64,000 nucleotides of DNA from an uncultured Halomonas sp. (GCF_946887195.1 NZ_CAMPKE010000017.1:1-64000); one strand, 5' to 3'; counted from the stretch's first letter, positions 9,268 through 18,766 are shown. Numbers and translations: made by a program. The notes: generated by a model not told the origin, from the letters alone.

Positions 9268-9282
9268 TTACAATTCTTGTAA
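9268..9282. repeat. 15-bp palindrome at the end of the EEP gene
   Basis: TTACAA-TTC-TTGTAA is a perfect inverted repeat containing the stop codon of the preceding minus-strand gene and lying upstream of dctQ. It is AT-rich against a GC-rich background. It may be an operator or chance. Confidence 0.25.
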
Positions 9283-10068
9283 CGCAGCTTGGCAAGCGGC
9301 GGGCAGATGCAGGTCCACCGACAGCGGCAGGTGATCGGAGAACAATCGATCGAGTACTTGCAGGTTGTCGGCTTCGAGCGAAGCGGAAAGCAGGATATGA
9401 TCCAGCGCGCGGCGGGGCTGCCAGGAAGGATAACTCAACAGCGGGCGTACCGGATGCAGGGGCAGCGACGTGCAGAAACGAGAATGAGCGTGCAGCTGAT
9501 CGGGCGTGCAGTTCAGATCGCCCATGACCACGACATGCCTGAGCGGAGCGATGATCTCGCTGAGATAATCGAGCTGGCGGACCCGGCCGCGATGGCTGAG
9601 TGCCAGGTGGGCGATGAACACGTGCAGGGCATCGGGCCCATTGCCATAGCGCGCATGGATGGCACCGCGTCCGGGCAGTGTGCCAGGTAGGCGGTGCTCC
9701 CGTACCCGGTTGGGTGCCATACGCGATAGCAGGCCATTGCTGTGCTGGGCCACGCGGCCCAGGTTGCGGTTGAGCTGCTGGTAATGATGCGCGAAGCCGG
9801 CGATGCGCGCCAGATACTCGACCTGGTTGACGTTCCCCGAGCGGAAGCTGCCGCCATCGACCTCCTGTAGACCGACGATATCGTATTGGCCCAGCACTTC
9901 ACCGATCATATCCAGACGCCCCTGGCGCCTGGGGTGAGGCAATAGATGCTGCCAGCTACGGGTAACGTAGTGGCGGTAGGACGAGGTCTGTATGCCGACC
10001 TGCAGGTTGAAGGTCAGTAGCCGCAATGTGACGGCGCGGGCCTCGTCGTTGGCACGCGCGGTACTCAT
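9268..10068 (-). CDS. Endonuclease/exonuclease/phosphatase (EEP) family protein
   Basis: A 266-residue EEP-superfamily hydrolase with no signal peptide. Metal and catalytic motifs are complete: N21 in LLTFNLQ, E69 in GLQEVD, H154 in FIAHLAL, D184/N186 in MGDLN, D223-H224 in ALDHILLS and D245-H246 in FSDHLPL. The substrate (nucleic acid, phosphoinositide-like or other phosphodiester) cannot be deduced. The start sits one base after the dsbA stop (TGAGATG), so the two genes are co-transcribed. The small size and single domain resemble the YbhP-like bacterial group, but I am not sure of that placement. Confidence 0.85.
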   Translation of the reverse strand: MSTARANDEARAVTLRLLTFNLQVGIQTSSYRHYVTRSWQHLLPHPRRQGRLDMIGEVLGQYDIVGLQEVDGGSFRSGNVNQVEYLARIAGFAHHYQQLNRNLGRVAQHSNGLLSRMAPNRVREHRLPGTLPGRGAIHARYGNGPDALHVFIAHLALSHRGRVRQLDYLSEIIAPLRHVVVMGDLNCTPDQLHAHSRFCTSLPLHPVRPLLSYPSWQPRRALDHILLSASLEADNLQVLDRLFSDHLPLSVDLHLPAACQAALQEL

Positions 10069-10069
10069 C

Positions 10070-10702
10070 TCACTCGCCCTGTTCGTCGCGCACCTTCTCG
10101 ATCAGCGCACCGGCAATCTGCGGCATGTTGTCGAGGCTGCCGGCACTGCCGGGCGTGACCACGTAACGACCATCGACGACCAGGGCCGGAACGCCCATCA
10201 ACTGATAGGCACGCATCTTGGCATGGGCCTGATTGATCTGGCTCTTGACGCCGAACGAGGTCAACGCTTCCCTGGCCTCCTCCTCACTGACGCCATAGTC
10301 GCTGAAGAAGGCGGCGATATCGTCGACATCGGTGAGTCGCTTGCCGTCCTGATGAATGGCATCGAAGAAATCGCTGTGCACGTCATCGAGAATGCCTAGC
10401 TGCTTGGCGGCAAAGAAGGCCGTGGCGTGATCGACCCAGGTTTGCCCCATGGTCGCCGGGATCCGCTGAAAGGTGACGTCCTCAGGCAACTCGGCGACCC
10501 AGGCATTGAGCGGCTCTTCCAGATTGTAACAATGCGGGCAGCCATACCAGAAGACTTCGGTGACTTCGATCTGGCCCTCGCCCACATCGGTTTCCACTGG
10601 GGTATCGAGTACGGTGTAATCCTCACCGGCGACGGGTGGGGCGGCCATGACCAATGTCGACAAGCCAAGGCCGGCGGCAACGGCAATCCATTGTTTCAGC
10701 AT
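10070..10702 (-). CDS. dsbA: Thiol:disulfide interchange protein DsbA
   Basis: Periplasmic disulfide oxidase, 210 residues. It has a signal peptide of about 20 residues (ends VMAA), the thioredoxin-fold active site CPHC at residues 55-58, an inserted helical domain, and the cis-proline loop GVPAL near residue 170. It introduces disulfides into exported proteins and is normally reoxidised by DsbB, which is not in this window. It forms an operon with the downstream EEP hydrolase and lies downstream of cytochrome c4 on the same strand, separated by a strong terminator; the dsbA-cytochrome c4-engB neighbourhood is typical of pseudomonad-like genomes. Confidence 0.95.
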   Translation of the reverse strand: MLKQWIAVAAGLGLSTLVMAAPPVAGEDYTVLDTPVETDVGEGQIEVTEVFWYGCPHCYNLEEPLNAWVAELPEDVTFQRIPATMGQTWVDHATAFFAAKQLGILDDVHSDFFDAIHQDGKRLTDVDDIAAFFSDYGVSEEEAREALTSFGVKSQINQAHAKMRAYQLMGVPALVVDGRYVVTPGSAGSLDNMPQIAGALIEKVRDEQGE

Positions 10703-10827
10703 GCGTCAGTTCTCCTGGAAGCTCGATCGTCATGATTAACGATAACAGAAACGTCCGCCATTAGGCGGTTCCGGCGACGCGGTTTTGAGCCCGCGCGTGG
10801 CCTCGGAGTTCCCTGTTGGGTTCTTAA

Positions 10828-10860
10828 CGATAAAAGGCGGCTTACAGCCGCCTTTTATCG
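10828..10860 (-). terminator. Rho-independent terminator after cytochrome c4
   Basis: A perfect 15-bp stem (CGATAAAAGGCGGCT / AGCCGCCTTTTATCG, loop TAC) lies 20 bp past the cytochrome c4 stop. The arms contain AAAA and TTTT runs, so it can work on both strands. Confidence 0.9.
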
Positions 10861-10879
10861 TATCGGCGGGCATGGCCGC

Positions 10880-11497
10880 TCAGTGCAGGCCGTAAACGTA
10901 GTTCGCCACGGCTTGCATCTCCTCGTCGCTCATCTTGGCGGCGATATCGCGCATGATGGCGTTGGGGTCGTTACTGCGTTCGCCGCTGGCGAAGGCCTGT
11001 AGTGTGGAGAGCGTATACTCGGGATGCTGTCCCGACAGAGCCGGATATACCGCCGTACCGATGCCCTGGCCGGTCGGCGTATGGCAAGCCGTACAGGCGG
11101 GAATGCCCTTGGCCAGATCGCCCGCGCGGTAAAGCTTTCGGCCTTGCTCGGCAAGCTCGGGGTCGGCCTGTCCGAGATTGGGATCCTGCTCGGCGTAATA
11201 GGCGGCCAGATCGGCGAAATCCCGGTCGCTCATGTTGGCGACGATACCGGCCATTTGTGGCACGGCGCGCGCGCCGTCGCGGATATCGATGAGCTGCTTG
11301 GTCAGGTAACTGGCCTGCTGGCCCGCCAGATTGGGAAACATCGCCACCGCGCTGATGCCATTGGCACCATGACAAGCGGCGCAGACCTGCGCTTTCTCGC
11401 GGCCAGCGGCCGGGTCGCCCTGCACGTCTTGTTGTTGGGCATGAGCCACACCCACGAGGCCCATGATGATAGCCAGGCTTACCAGTAGCTTTCTCAT
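10880..11497 (-). CDS. Dihaem cytochrome c4
   Basis: Periplasmic electron carrier of 205 residues, with a signal peptide (cleavage after AHA near residue 20) and two class-I haem sites, CAACH at 39-43 and CTACH at 135-139. Each lies in a half of the molecule with similar layout, as in cytochromes c4 that feed terminal oxidases. Methionines at QMAGI and in the C-terminal half are candidate axial ligands. The start was placed at the Met followed by RKLLVSLAII; a longer open frame upstream (to 11719) lacks signal-peptide character. A good minus-strand promoter lies about 180 bp upstream. Confidence 0.93.
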   Translation of the reverse strand: MRKLLVSLAIIMGLVGVAHAQQQDVQGDPAAGREKAQVCAACHGANGISAVAMFPNLAGQQASYLTKQLIDIRDGARAVPQMAGIVANMSDRDFADLAAYYAEQDPNLGQADPELAEQGRKLYRAGDLAKGIPACTACHTPTGQGIGTAVYPALSGQHPEYTLSTLQAFASGERSNDPNAIMRDIAAKMSDEEMQAVANYVYGLH

Positions 11498-11674
11498 CGC
11501 TGATCCATTGTGCCGTTTCGTTATTGTCTGGGGCGAAGCTTCCGGTGCCGGGATTGCCATCGATAGGCAGACCTGCGTCATCGATGATCCTGCCGACGAT
11601 GCTCTGCCGGTTCGCTGTCGGCGAGAGCTGGGTGGTACACTAGCGTGCCCCAGGCTGAAGATAAACGCTTTTGC

Positions 11675-11703
11675 ATTATATCGAATACCGCCAGCCGCGT
11701 GAA
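11675..11703 (-). promoter_or_regulatory. Sigma-70-type promoter for cytochrome c4
   Basis: On the minus strand a perfect -10 TATAAT (11675-11680) follows a 17-bp spacer and a fair -35 TTCACG (11698-11703). The predicted transcript start near 11668 gives an unusually long leader of roughly 170 nt before the gene. Confidence 0.6.
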
Positions 11704-11789
11704 TGTAACCAATTGCCACTCAATAAACGCGGCGTGAAAGCGTCGTTACCCGGTGCCTGCCGGCACCGCATGGCCAGACGAGATCCGCA

Positions 11790-12398
11790 GTGACACGCCT
11801 CAATTACCCTACCGCTCGTTTCATGATCAGTGCGCCGACGCTGGCGCTGTGCCCACCCGATAGCGGCCGGGAAGTCGCGTTTGCCGGGCGTTCGAATGCC
11901 GGCAAATCGAGCGCGATCAATGCCTTGACCCAGCAGAACGCGCTGGCGCGCACCTCCAAGACGCCCGGGCGCACCCAGTTGATCAACTTCTTCACGCTGG
12001 AAAACGACGACTCGCAGCGGCTGGTCGATCTGCCCGGTTACGGCTTCGCCAAGGTGCCCGAGAAGGTCAAGCTGCAGTGGCAGCGCCACCTTGCCGAGTA
12101 CCTGCAGCATCGCGCCTCGCTGCAAGGACTGATGCTGATGATGGACGTGCGCCATCCATTGAGCGAGTTCGATGAGATGATGCTGGGCTGGGCCGATGAG
12201 CAGGACATGGCGGTGCATATCCTGCTGACCAAGGCCGACAAGCTCAAGCCCGGCGCGGCCAAGAACAGCTTGCTGGAGGTGCGTCGGCGGCTGCACGAAT
12301 GGGAGGATCTGGTCAGCGTGCAGCTGTTCTCGGCACTCAAGCGTCAAGGGCTGGACGAGGCGCGCGCACGCCTGGACGGATGGCTGGCACCCGACTGA
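11790..12398 (+). CDS. engB: Ribosome biogenesis GTP-binding protein EngB (YihA/YsxC)
   Basis: Essential TRAFAC-class GTPase needed for late assembly of the 50S subunit, 202 residues (E. coli 210). P-loop GRSNAGKSS at residues 33-41, switch region [15 protein letters not shown]3 [11 protein letters not shown], and G4 TKADK are all present. The GTG start is preferred because [16 protein letters not shown] matches the N-terminus of known EngB proteins; an internal Met at 11823 would truncate it. It faces the yigB gene, with only four bases between the two stop codons. Confidence 0.95.
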   Translation: MTRLNYPTARFMISAPTLALCPPDSGREVAFAGRSNAGKSSAINALTQQNALARTSKTPGRTQLINFFTLENDDSQRLVDLPGYGFAKVPEKVKLQWQRHLAEYLQHRASLQGLMLMMDVRHPLSEFDEMMLGWADEQDMAVHILLTKADKLKPGAAKNSLLEVRRRLHEWEDLVSVQLFSALKRQGLDEARARLDGWLAPD

Positions 12399-12402
12399 GC
12401 GC

Positions 12403-13161
12403 TCAGCCCAGGCGCTCGAGCAGCGCCGGTAGTTCGCGGATGTGCGCCAGCCGGTAAACGCCGGCGGGAAGTTCGGCCGGTCGCTCGGCGTGTTTGTCGA
12501 TCCAGGCGACACGCATGCCCAGACGCAGCGCGGGCAATACGTCCTCCTGCCATGAATCGCCGACATGCATGGCCCGCGACGGCGTACTGCCCAGGCGTGA
12601 CAGGGCGGCGAGAAAGGGGCGGGCGTCGGGCTTGGGAGCAAGCAACTCGCCGGCGGCGATCACCACCGGAAAATGACTGGCCAGTTCCAGGCGCTTGAGA
12701 TCGGCATTGCCATTGGTGATGGCCGCCAATCCATAACGCGGGCGCAGCGCATCGAGCAACTCCGCGACCTCCGCGTAGGGCGTCAACTCGTGGCGCAGCG
12801 TCAGAAAGCGCTCCATGGCCGCCGCGGCCCACACGAAGGCGGCACTGCGCGGCAGGCCGAACTCCTCGAGCAGTTCGATCAGGGCCCGCTCGCGCAGCCA
12901 GGTGAAATCGCCGCGCCGCAGCGGATGGCGCTTGGCCATGATCAGACGCCGTTCGACATAATGCTCGCGCGTGAAACGCTCCCCATAACGGCCCAACTGG
13001 CGCAGCGCCTGATCGACGATGGTGTCGTCTAGCCAGACCGCCAGCGCGTCGTCGAGCCAGTCGTAGTGGCCCTGCTCGGCGCGCTCCATCACCGGCCGGT
13101 TGTCCCAAAGGGTATCGTCGAGGTCGAACGTCAGCGCATCGAGTGATCGATTCATAGGCAT
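12403..13161 (-). CDS. yigB: HAD-superfamily hydrolase, YigB family
   Basis: Haloacid-dehalogenase-type phosphatase of 252 residues. Motif I DLDDT (13-17), motif II ITNGN, motif III lysine in APKPDARPF and motif IV HVGDSWQED are present, so it should be active. In E. coli the YigB protein dephosphorylates a riboflavin precursor, and yigB follows xerC in the same order seen here (dapF, DUF484 gene, xerC, yigB). This synteny, more than sequence alone, supports the name. It starts three bases after the xerC stop, so it is in the same operon. Confidence 0.88.
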   Translation of the reverse strand: MPMNRSLDALTFDLDDTLWDNRPVMERAEQGHYDWLDDALAVWLDDTIVDQALRQLGRYGERFTREHYVERRLIMAKRHPLRRGDFTWLRERALIELLEEFGLPRSAAFVWAAAAMERFLTLRHELTPYAEVAELLDALRPRYGLAAITNGNADLKRLELASHFPVVIAAGELLAPKPDARPFLAALSRLGSTPSRAMHVGDSWQEDVLPALRLGMRVAWIDKHAERPAELPAGVYRLAHIRELPALLERLG

Positions 13162-13164
13162 GAT

Positions 13165-14094
13165 TCAAGGCATCGGGTCGTTGGCATCGCCGCGAGCACG
13201 GCGTGCACGAGGGTGGGCGGCATCGTAGGTACTGGCCAGGTGCTGCCAATCGAGACGCGTATAGACCTGCGTCGTCGATAGGTTGGCGTGGCCAAGCAAC
13301 TCCTGCACCGCGCGTAGATCCTGGCTCGATTCCAGCAAGTGACTGGCGAAGGAGTGGCGCAGGCGGTGCGGGTGCAAGTGCTCGGGCAGGCCGCGAACTT
13401 TCGCGAGCTGCGCCAGGCGCTGCTGAATGGCGCGATGCCCCAGGCGCCGACCTTGGCGGCTGACGAACAGGGCGGGTTCGCGCATGGTGACCCACTGGCC
13501 GCGTACCGCCAACCAGGCGTCCAGCGCCTGGCGTGCGCGTCGGCCCACCGGAACCTGACGTGGCTTGCCGCCCTTGCCGAGCACGCGCACGCGGCGGCTA
13601 TCGAGGCTATCGATATCCAGCGCGGCGAGTTCGGCCAGGCGCAGGCCGCAGGAGTAGAGCAGCTCGAGGATGGCCTGGTCGCGGCGTGCCAATGGCGAGC
13701 CGTCGTGCGGGGTATCGAGAAAGCGCGCCAGCTGGTCGATATCCACCGGCCGCGGTAAATGCTGCGGCTGGCGCGGGGTGCGCGTCAGCTTGACCGGGTT
13801 GTGGCTCAGCACACCCTGCTGAACCAACGTTTCGGCGAAACGCGACAGCGCGGCACGCCGGCGCGCCAGGCTGCGCGGCGCCAGCCCACGGCTTCGCTCG
13901 CGGCCGAGAAAACGCCGCACCAGGCCGCTATCGAGCGCTTGCCAGCCAGCCACGTCGTGTTCGCTGGCAAACGCATGGAGTGCAGCGAGATCGCGGCGGT
14001 AGGCCTCTACCGTGGCTGGGCTCGCATGGCGGGCAAGCTCATGCAGAAAGCGCATGACGCTCGCCTGCATGGCGGCGTCATTGGCGGTTGGCAT
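13165..14094 (-). CDS. xerC: Site-specific tyrosine recombinase XerC
   Basis: Chromosome-dimer resolving recombinase acting with XerD at dif, 309 residues. It has an N-terminal SAM-like DNA-binding domain (about 10-100) and a catalytic domain with R152 (SCGLRLAEL), the GKGGK beta-hairpin (173-177), H243-x-x-R246 (HPHRLRHSFASH), H269 (LLGHANL) and nucleophile Y278 (QVYTR). The spacing matches E. coli XerC closely. The start overlaps the 3' end of the DUF484 gene by 17 bases. Operon position between DUF484 and yigB matches the enterobacterial dapF-xerC cluster, supporting XerC rather than XerD. Confidence 0.95.
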   Translation of the reverse strand: MPTANDAAMQASVMRFLHELARHASPATVEAYRRDLAALHAFASEHDVAGWQALDSGLVRRFLGRERSRGLAPRSLARRRAALSRFAETLVQQGVLSHNPVKLTRTPRQPQHLPRPVDIDQLARFLDTPHDGSPLARRDQAILELLYSCGLRLAELAALDIDSLDSRRVRVLGKGGKPRQVPVGRRARQALDAWLAVRGQWVTMREPALFVSRQGRRLGHRAIQQRLAQLAKVRGLPEHLHPHRLRHSFASHLLESSQDLRAVQELLGHANLSTTQVYTRLDWQHLASTYDAAHPRARRARGDANDPMP

Positions 14095-14794
14095 GGCGAA
14101 TCATCAAGCGTGCGACGATGTCGCCGAGGTATTCGGTGAACAAGGTATCGAGACTGGCGCGAAAGTGTTCGACATCGTGGCTCGCCAGAATCAGATAGCC
14201 CAATGGCTCGCCCACAGTCAGCCGCGTCAGCGCACAGGAGCCGGACTGCTTGGGCGGTTCGATATGCGGCAGCAGGCGCTGCCAGTCCTTGCGCGAGAGC
14301 CGGCGGCAGCGACTGGCGCGGCCATCGAGCAGGGCGCCGAGCCGTGCGCCGCTGGCGTCGTCGAGCACGAAGCGCGGCGCCTGAGGCGGACACGGCTCGA
14401 TGTCGGTCAGGCTCGGCGCACACCATAGCGCGACCGCCGGAGTGTGAAAGCGCTCCGAGAGCTGAGTGATGAGTGCCTGGCCCAGCGCATCGCTGTCCTC
14501 GGCCTCGAGCAGCGCCAGCATCAGTTCGCGGGTGCGGCGATACTGGGATTCGTTATGCCGGGCCGAGTCGAGTAGTTGCTCCAGGCGCCATTCGGCACCC
14601 TCGGCGCGTTCGCGCAGATCGTGCACCAGGCGTTCGAGTAGCGAGATCGCACCCTTGGCTTCGGGGTGCGGTACCTTGAGCTGTTGCAGCAGACCCTCGC
14701 GACCGACGAAGAAATCGGGATGCCGGGCCAGCCAATGGGCGACCGTTTCCGGGTCGAGGGTCCGGCGCGGTTCGGGGGCGGGGGCTTGGGACAT
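14078..14794 (-). CDS. DUF484 family protein (YigA-like)
   Basis: A 238-residue cytoplasmic protein of the DUF484 family, a GAF-like fold found between dapF and xerC in many gammaproteobacteria. Visible features are the N-terminal VAHWLARHPDFFVGREGLLQQLKVPHP segment (positions about 19-45), a long charged coiled-coil-like region (about 50-90), and a C-terminal GAF-like domain with PLGYLILASHD. Function is not established. The start at 14794 is preferred over an upstream GTG at 14818 because AGAGGA lies nine bases before it. It overlaps xerC by 17 bases. Confidence 0.85.
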   Translation of the reverse strand: MSQAPAPEPRRTLDPETVAHWLARHPDFFVGREGLLQQLKVPHPEAKGAISLLERLVHDLRERAEGAEWRLEQLLDSARHNESQYRRTRELMLALLEAEDSDALGQALITQLSERFHTPAVALWCAPSLTDIEPCPPQAPRFVLDDASGARLGALLDGRASRCRRLSRKDWQRLLPHIEPPKQSGSCALTRLTVGEPLGYLILASHDVEHFRASLDTLFTEYLGDIVARLMIRHANRQ

Positions 14795-14821
14795 GCCGTT
14801 GTTCCTCTTGTCACGCAACGA

Positions 14822-15655
14822 TCAATTCAATGACACGCGGCCATCGAAGACCCGCTCGGCGGGGCCGGTCATGAATAACGGGGCGTCATGGCCGGCCCAC
14901 TCCAGGGTCAACCGTCCGCCGGGCAAGCGCACGGTTACCGGGCTTGCGAGCAGTCCCTGGCGAATGCCGCTGGCCACCGCCGCACAGGCGCCGGTGCCGC
15001 AAGCCAGCGTCTCACCGGCGCCGCGCTCGAATACGCGCAGGCGTATCTCATGTGCCGATACCACCTGCATGAAGCCGGCGTTGACGCGCTTCGCGAAGCG
15101 CGGGTGACTCTCGATAGCCGGTCCCAGGCGCGCCACCGGGGCGTTGTCGATATCATCGACCCGCAGCACCGCATGGGGGTTGCCCATCGATACCACGCCG
15201 ATCTCGAGGCGTTGGCCATCGACATCGAGCGCATGCAGCGGCTGGTCGTGCTCGGCATCGAAGAACGACTCCTCGGGGGCGAAACGCGGCGCGCCCATGT
15301 CGACTCGTACCCGGCCGTCATCCTCGATGACCAGGTGCAGCGGGCCACCCTGGGTCTCGACGCGAATCTCGCGCTTGTGGGTCAGCCGCTGATCGAGCAC
15401 GAAACGCGCGAAGCAGCGCGCACCGTTACCGCAGTTCTCCACTTCGTTGCCGTCGGCGTTATAGATGCGGTAGCGGAAATCCATTTCGGGATCGCGTGGC
15501 GGCTCGACGAGCAACAGCTGATCGAAGCCGATGCCGAACTGGCGATGGGCTAGCGCACGCACCCGGGCAGCATCGAAGCGCGCGCGCTGGGTGACCAGAT
15601 CGACGACCATGAAATCGTTGCCCAGGCCATGCATCTTGGTGAAGTGCAGTAACAT
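14822..15655 (-). CDS. dapF: Diaminopimelate epimerase
   Basis: Converts LL- to meso-diaminopimelate, giving the precursor of lysine and peptidoglycan; 277 residues (E. coli 274). The two catalytic cysteines are in the diagnostic contexts [12 protein letters not shown] (first) and [11 protein letters not shown] (second), and the N-terminus [16 protein letters not shown] is typical. The ATG at 15655 overlaps the lysA TGA (TGATG). A longer frame starting at 15703 lies in lysA and is rejected. Adjacent to lysA, so two consecutive steps of lysine synthesis are coupled. Confidence 0.97.
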   Translation of the reverse strand: MLLHFTKMHGLGNDFMVVDLVTQRARFDAARVRALAHRQFGIGFDQLLLVEPPRDPEMDFRYRIYNADGNEVENCGNGARCFARFVLDQRLTHKREIRVETQGGPLHLVIEDDGRVRVDMGAPRFAPEESFFDAEHDQPLHALDVDGQRLEIGVVSMGNPHAVLRVDDIDNAPVARLGPAIESHPRFAKRVNAGFMQVVSAHEIRLRVFERGAGETLACGTGACAAVASGIRQGLLASPVTVRLPGGRLTLEWAGHDAPLFMTGPAERVFDGRVSLN

Positions 15656-16923
15656 CAGTGACTCTCCGGGGCGTTTTCCGGTAACAACGTCTCGCCGGCC
15701 CACAACGATTCGACACTCTCACGGCGCCTTATCAGATGAACCCGGTCGCCATCGACCATCACCTCCGGTGGGCGCGGGCGGCTATTGTAGTTCGAGGCCA
15801 TGACGAATCCGTAGGCACCCGCCGAGCGCACCGCCAGCAGGTCGCCTGCCGCCACGGCCAGTTCACGATCCTTGCCGAGGAAATCGCCGGTTTCGCAGAC
15901 CGGGCCGACCACATCGTAGCTGGCCGATTCGCGCGGTGAACGGGTATCCACCGGCAGGATCGCTTGCCAGGCCTGATACAGCGAGGGGCGGATCAGGTCG
16001 TTCATGCCGGCATCGACGATCGCGAAATTCTTGGCCTCGCCGGGTTTGAGGTATTCGACGCGGCTCAGCAACACGCCGGCATTGGCGGCGATCGAACGAC
16101 CCGGCTCGAACAGCAAGGTGAGGTTGCGCCCCTCCAGGCGTTCGAGCAATGCCCGCGCGTAGTCGAACGGCGCCGGTGGGCGCTCGCCCTGGTAGGGTAC
16201 GCCCAGGCCACCGCCCAGATCGAGATGCTCGATCTGGATGCCGCGCTCCTCGAGCCGGTCGAGCAGCACCAGCAGTCGGTCCAGCGCATCGAGGAACGGC
16301 GCGAGCTCGGTGAGCTGCGAGCCGATGTGGCAGTCGATGCCCACCACGCGGACATGCGGCATTGCCGCGGCGCGCTGATAGACATCGAGCGCCTGATCGA
16401 CGGCGATGCCGAACTTGTTGTCCTTGAGCCCGGTGGAAATGTAGGGGTGCGTCCCGGCATCGACATCGGGGTTGACGCGCAGCGATACCGCGGCGATTTT
16501 GCCCAGCCGACCGGCGACGCTATCGAGGCGTTCGAGCTCCGGCAGCGACTCGACATTGAAGCACTTGATGCCCACCTCCAGCGCGCGAGCCATTTCGTCG
16601 GCCTGCTTGGCGACGCCGGAAAACACCACCTTGGCGGGGTCGCCGCCGGCGGCCAGCACGCGCTCGAGTTCACCGACCGAGACGATATCGAAACCCGCGC
16701 CGAGGCGCGCCAGCAGGTTGAGCACCGCCAGGTTGGAGTTGGCCTTGACCGCATAGCAGATCAAATGTGGATGGCTGCCCAGCGCTTCGCTGTAGGCGCG
16801 ATAATGGCGCGCCAGCGTGGCCTTGGAATAGACGTAGCAGGGCGTGCCGAAGCGCTCGGCGATCTGCGTCAGCGGTACCTCTTCGCCATACAGTACGCCG
16901 TCACGGTAATCGAAGTGATCCAT
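15655..16923 (-). CDS. lysA: Diaminopimelate decarboxylase
   Basis: PLP enzyme that decarboxylates meso-diaminopimelate to L-lysine, 422 residues, with alanine-racemase-type barrel and C-terminal beta domain. The PLP lysine is K60 in [10 protein letters not shown]. Other family elements are HIGSQL, the glycine-rich LGGGLG phosphate-binding loop, EPGRSI and [10 protein letters not shown] (the dimer-partner cysteine). The start at MDHFDYRDG fits known LysA proteins and lies two bases after the lptM stop. It is part of lptM-lysA-dapF. Confidence 0.97.
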   Translation of the reverse strand: MDHFDYRDGVLYGEEVPLTQIAERFGTPCYVYSKATLARHYRAYSEALGSHPHLICYAVKANSNLAVLNLLARLGAGFDIVSVGELERVLAAGGDPAKVVFSGVAKQADEMARALEVGIKCFNVESLPELERLDSVAGRLGKIAAVSLRVNPDVDAGTHPYISTGLKDNKFGIAVDQALDVYQRAAAMPHVRVVGIDCHIGSQLTELAPFLDALDRLLVLLDRLEERGIQIEHLDLGGGLGVPYQGERPPAPFDYARALLERLEGRNLTLLFEPGRSIAANAGVLLSRVEYLKPGEAKNFAIVDAGMNDLIRPSLYQAWQAILPVDTRSPRESASYDVVGPVCETGDFLGKDRELAVAAGDLLAVRSAGAYGFVMASNYNSRPRPPEVMVDGDRVHLIRRRESVESLWAGETLLPENAPESH

Positions 16924-16925
16924 CG

Positions 16926-17153
16926 TCAGTCCTCGTCGCCGGACGTCGGGGGCGCGTCGTCGCCATTGCCACCTTGGGCGTCATCACCTTCATCATTGTC
17001 TTCGTCGACGTTCTCGTCGGTATAAGCATTGCCGGGATCGTAGGTGGCGGCGGCTTCTTCGTCGCCAGGCAGATAGAGCGGGCCTTTCTGTCCGCAGCCG
17101 GCGAGCAGGGCAAGCATCAACAGGGCGAGGCCGAGACTCGATAACTGACGCAT
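16926..17153 (-). CDS. lptM: LPS-assembly lipoprotein LptM (YifL)
   Basis: Small outer-membrane lipoprotein of 75 residues. The signal peptide ends in the lipobox LLAGC with the lipidated cysteine at residue 20, directly followed by GQKGPLYLPGD, the conserved LptM/YifL signature. The rest is acidic and low-complexity (Asp/Glu/Asn rich). In E. coli LptM promotes maturation of the LptD-LptE translocon. The start at 17153 sits one base after the argH stop; eight extra in-frame codons upstream belong to argH. Location just before lysA is the classic position of yifL. Confidence 0.92.
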   Translation of the reverse strand: MRQLSSLGLALLMLALLAGCGQKGPLYLPGDEEAAATYDPGNAYTDENVDEDNDEGDDAQGGNGDDAPPTSGDED

Positions 17154-17154
17154 C

Positions 17155-18573
17155 TCAGTGGCCTCCCGCCGATACATGGTTCGTCAACGCGGTTAGCGCG
17201 TCACGGGCGCGCTGAGCGGCGGCGCGCACCTGGTTCGGCGCGGTGCCGCCGATATGGTTGCGCGCGGCGACCGAACCTTCCAGCGTCAGCACCTCGAAAA
17301 CATCCTCTGTGATCGTGTCGGAGAACTGGCGCAATTCGTCGAGACTCATCTCGGAAAGGTCTTTCTTCTGCGCGATGCCGTAGGCCACCGACTGGCCGAC
17401 GATCTCGTGGGCGTCGCGAAAGGCCACGCCCTTGCGCACCAGGTAATCGGCCAGATCGGTGGCGGTGGAAAAACCGCGCCGTGCGGCCTCGCGCATGTTG
17501 TCGGTCTTGGCCTCGATGGCCGGGACCATGTCGGCGAACGCCTTGAGGCAGCCCTTGACGGTATCGAGGGTGTCGAACAGCGGCTCCTTGTCCTCCTGGT
17601 TGTCCTTGTTGTAGGCCAGCGGTTGCGACTTCATCAGTGTCAGCAGACTCATCAGATGGCCGTAGACGCGTCCGGACTTGCCGCGCACCAGTTCGGGCAC
17701 GTCGGGATTCTTCTTCTGCGGCATGATCGATGAGCCGGTGCAGAAACGGTCGGGCAGGTCGATGAAGTCGAACTGGGCACTGGTCCACAGCACCAGTTCC
17801 TCGCTCATGCGTGACAAGTGCATCGCAAGCAGGCTGGCGAAGCCGACGAACTCGATGGCGAAATCGCGATCGCTGACCGCGTCCAGCGAGTTCTCGGCGG
17901 GGCGCTCGAAGCCCAGCAGCTCGGCGGTGACGTGGCGATCGATGGGGTAGGTGGTGCCGGCCAGCGCAGCGGCGCCCAGCGGCATCACGTTGACTCGCTT
18001 GCGGCAATCGCGCAGGCGCTCGTGATCGCGGGCGAGCATCTCCTGCCAGGCCAGCAGGTGATGGCCGAAGGTCACCGGCTGTGCGGTCTGCAAATGCGTG
18101 AAGCCGGGCATGATGGTGTCGGCCTGGCTTGCGGCCAGCTCGATCATGCCGCTGCGCAGTCGCGCGAGCTCGGCATCGACGACGTCGATCTCGTCGCGCA
18201 GATAGAGGCGGATGTCGGTGGCCACCTGGTCGTTGCGCGAACGTCCGGTGTGCAGCTTTTTGCCGGTGATGCCGATTTTCTCGGTCAGCCGCGCCTCGAT
18301 GTTCATGTGCACGTCTTCGAGCTTGACCGACCACGGGAACTGGCCGGTCTCGATCTCGCGCTCGACCTCGGCAAGGCCGCCGATGATGGCGTCGCGCTCA
18401 TCGGCAGTCAGCACGCCGATGCGCTCGAGCATGGTGGCATGGGCGATCGAGCCGCGAATGTCGTGATGATAAAGGCGGCGGTCGAAATCCACCGAGGCGG
18501 TGAACTTCTCGACGAAGGCATCGGTAGGCTCGCTGAAGCGGCCTCCCCAGGACTGGTTGGTCTGCTGGCTCAT
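17155..18573 (-). CDS. argH: Argininosuccinate lyase
   Basis: Last enzyme of arginine synthesis, cleaving argininosuccinate to arginine and fumarate; 472 residues, fumarase/aspartase superfamily. Conserved blocks: [13 protein letters not shown] (108-120), H160 in [10 protein letters not shown], and the signature loop [11 protein letters not shown] (280-290) with the catalytic serine. The start [13 protein letters not shown] was chosen because this is where ArgH proteins begin; in-frame upstream sequence has no family similarity. The RBS is weak. It is the first gene of the minus-strand argH-lptM-lysA-dapF run and is divergent from hemC, as in several gammaproteobacteria. Confidence 0.96.
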   Translation of the reverse strand: MSQQTNQSWGGRFSEPTDAFVEKFTASVDFDRRLYHHDIRGSIAHATMLERIGVLTADERDAIIGGLAEVEREIETGQFPWSVKLEDVHMNIEARLTEKIGITGKKLHTGRSRNDQVATDIRLYLRDEIDVVDAELARLRSGMIELAASQADTIMPGFTHLQTAQPVTFGHHLLAWQEMLARDHERLRDCRKRVNVMPLGAAALAGTTYPIDRHVTAELLGFERPAENSLDAVSDRDFAIEFVGFASLLAMHLSRMSEELVLWTSAQFDFIDLPDRFCTGSSIMPQKKNPDVPELVRGKSGRVYGHLMSLLTLMKSQPLAYNKDNQEDKEPLFDTLDTVKGCLKAFADMVPAIEAKTDNMREAARRGFSTATDLADYLVRKGVAFRDAHEIVGQSVAYGIAQKKDLSEMSLDELRQFSDTITEDVFEVLTLEGSVAARNHIGGTAPNQVRAAAQRARDALTALTNHVSAGGH

Positions 18574-18616
18574 CGGGCGTAAGCGTCCTGCATCGTAGCG
18601 TTTAAGGGTTGCATGG

Positions 18617-18622
18617 AGTGTA
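18617..18622 (-). promoter_or_regulatory. Possible extended -10 element for argH
   Basis: On the minus strand TG-G-TACACT forms an extended -10 about 45 bp upstream of argH. No clear -35 is seen. Confidence 0.3.
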
Positions 18623-18706
18623 CCAGAGTCGGCGCCGCAGGCGAGGCCGTCATGGGCCGATCGGCGTGCCACGCAGCGACGGTTTTTCCTGGCGCGGGGA
18701 CTGCTT

Positions 18707-18712
18707 TATGAT
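18707..18712 (+). promoter_or_regulatory. Possible -10 element for hemC
   Basis: TATGAT lies 55 bp upstream of the hemC GTG. A poor -35 (TTTTCC at 18684-18689) is 17 bp further upstream. Confidence 0.3.
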
Positions 18713-18766
18713 GGTATCGACCCCGCCCACTCCACTCACCCCACATACTCACACCGGGAGAACGAC

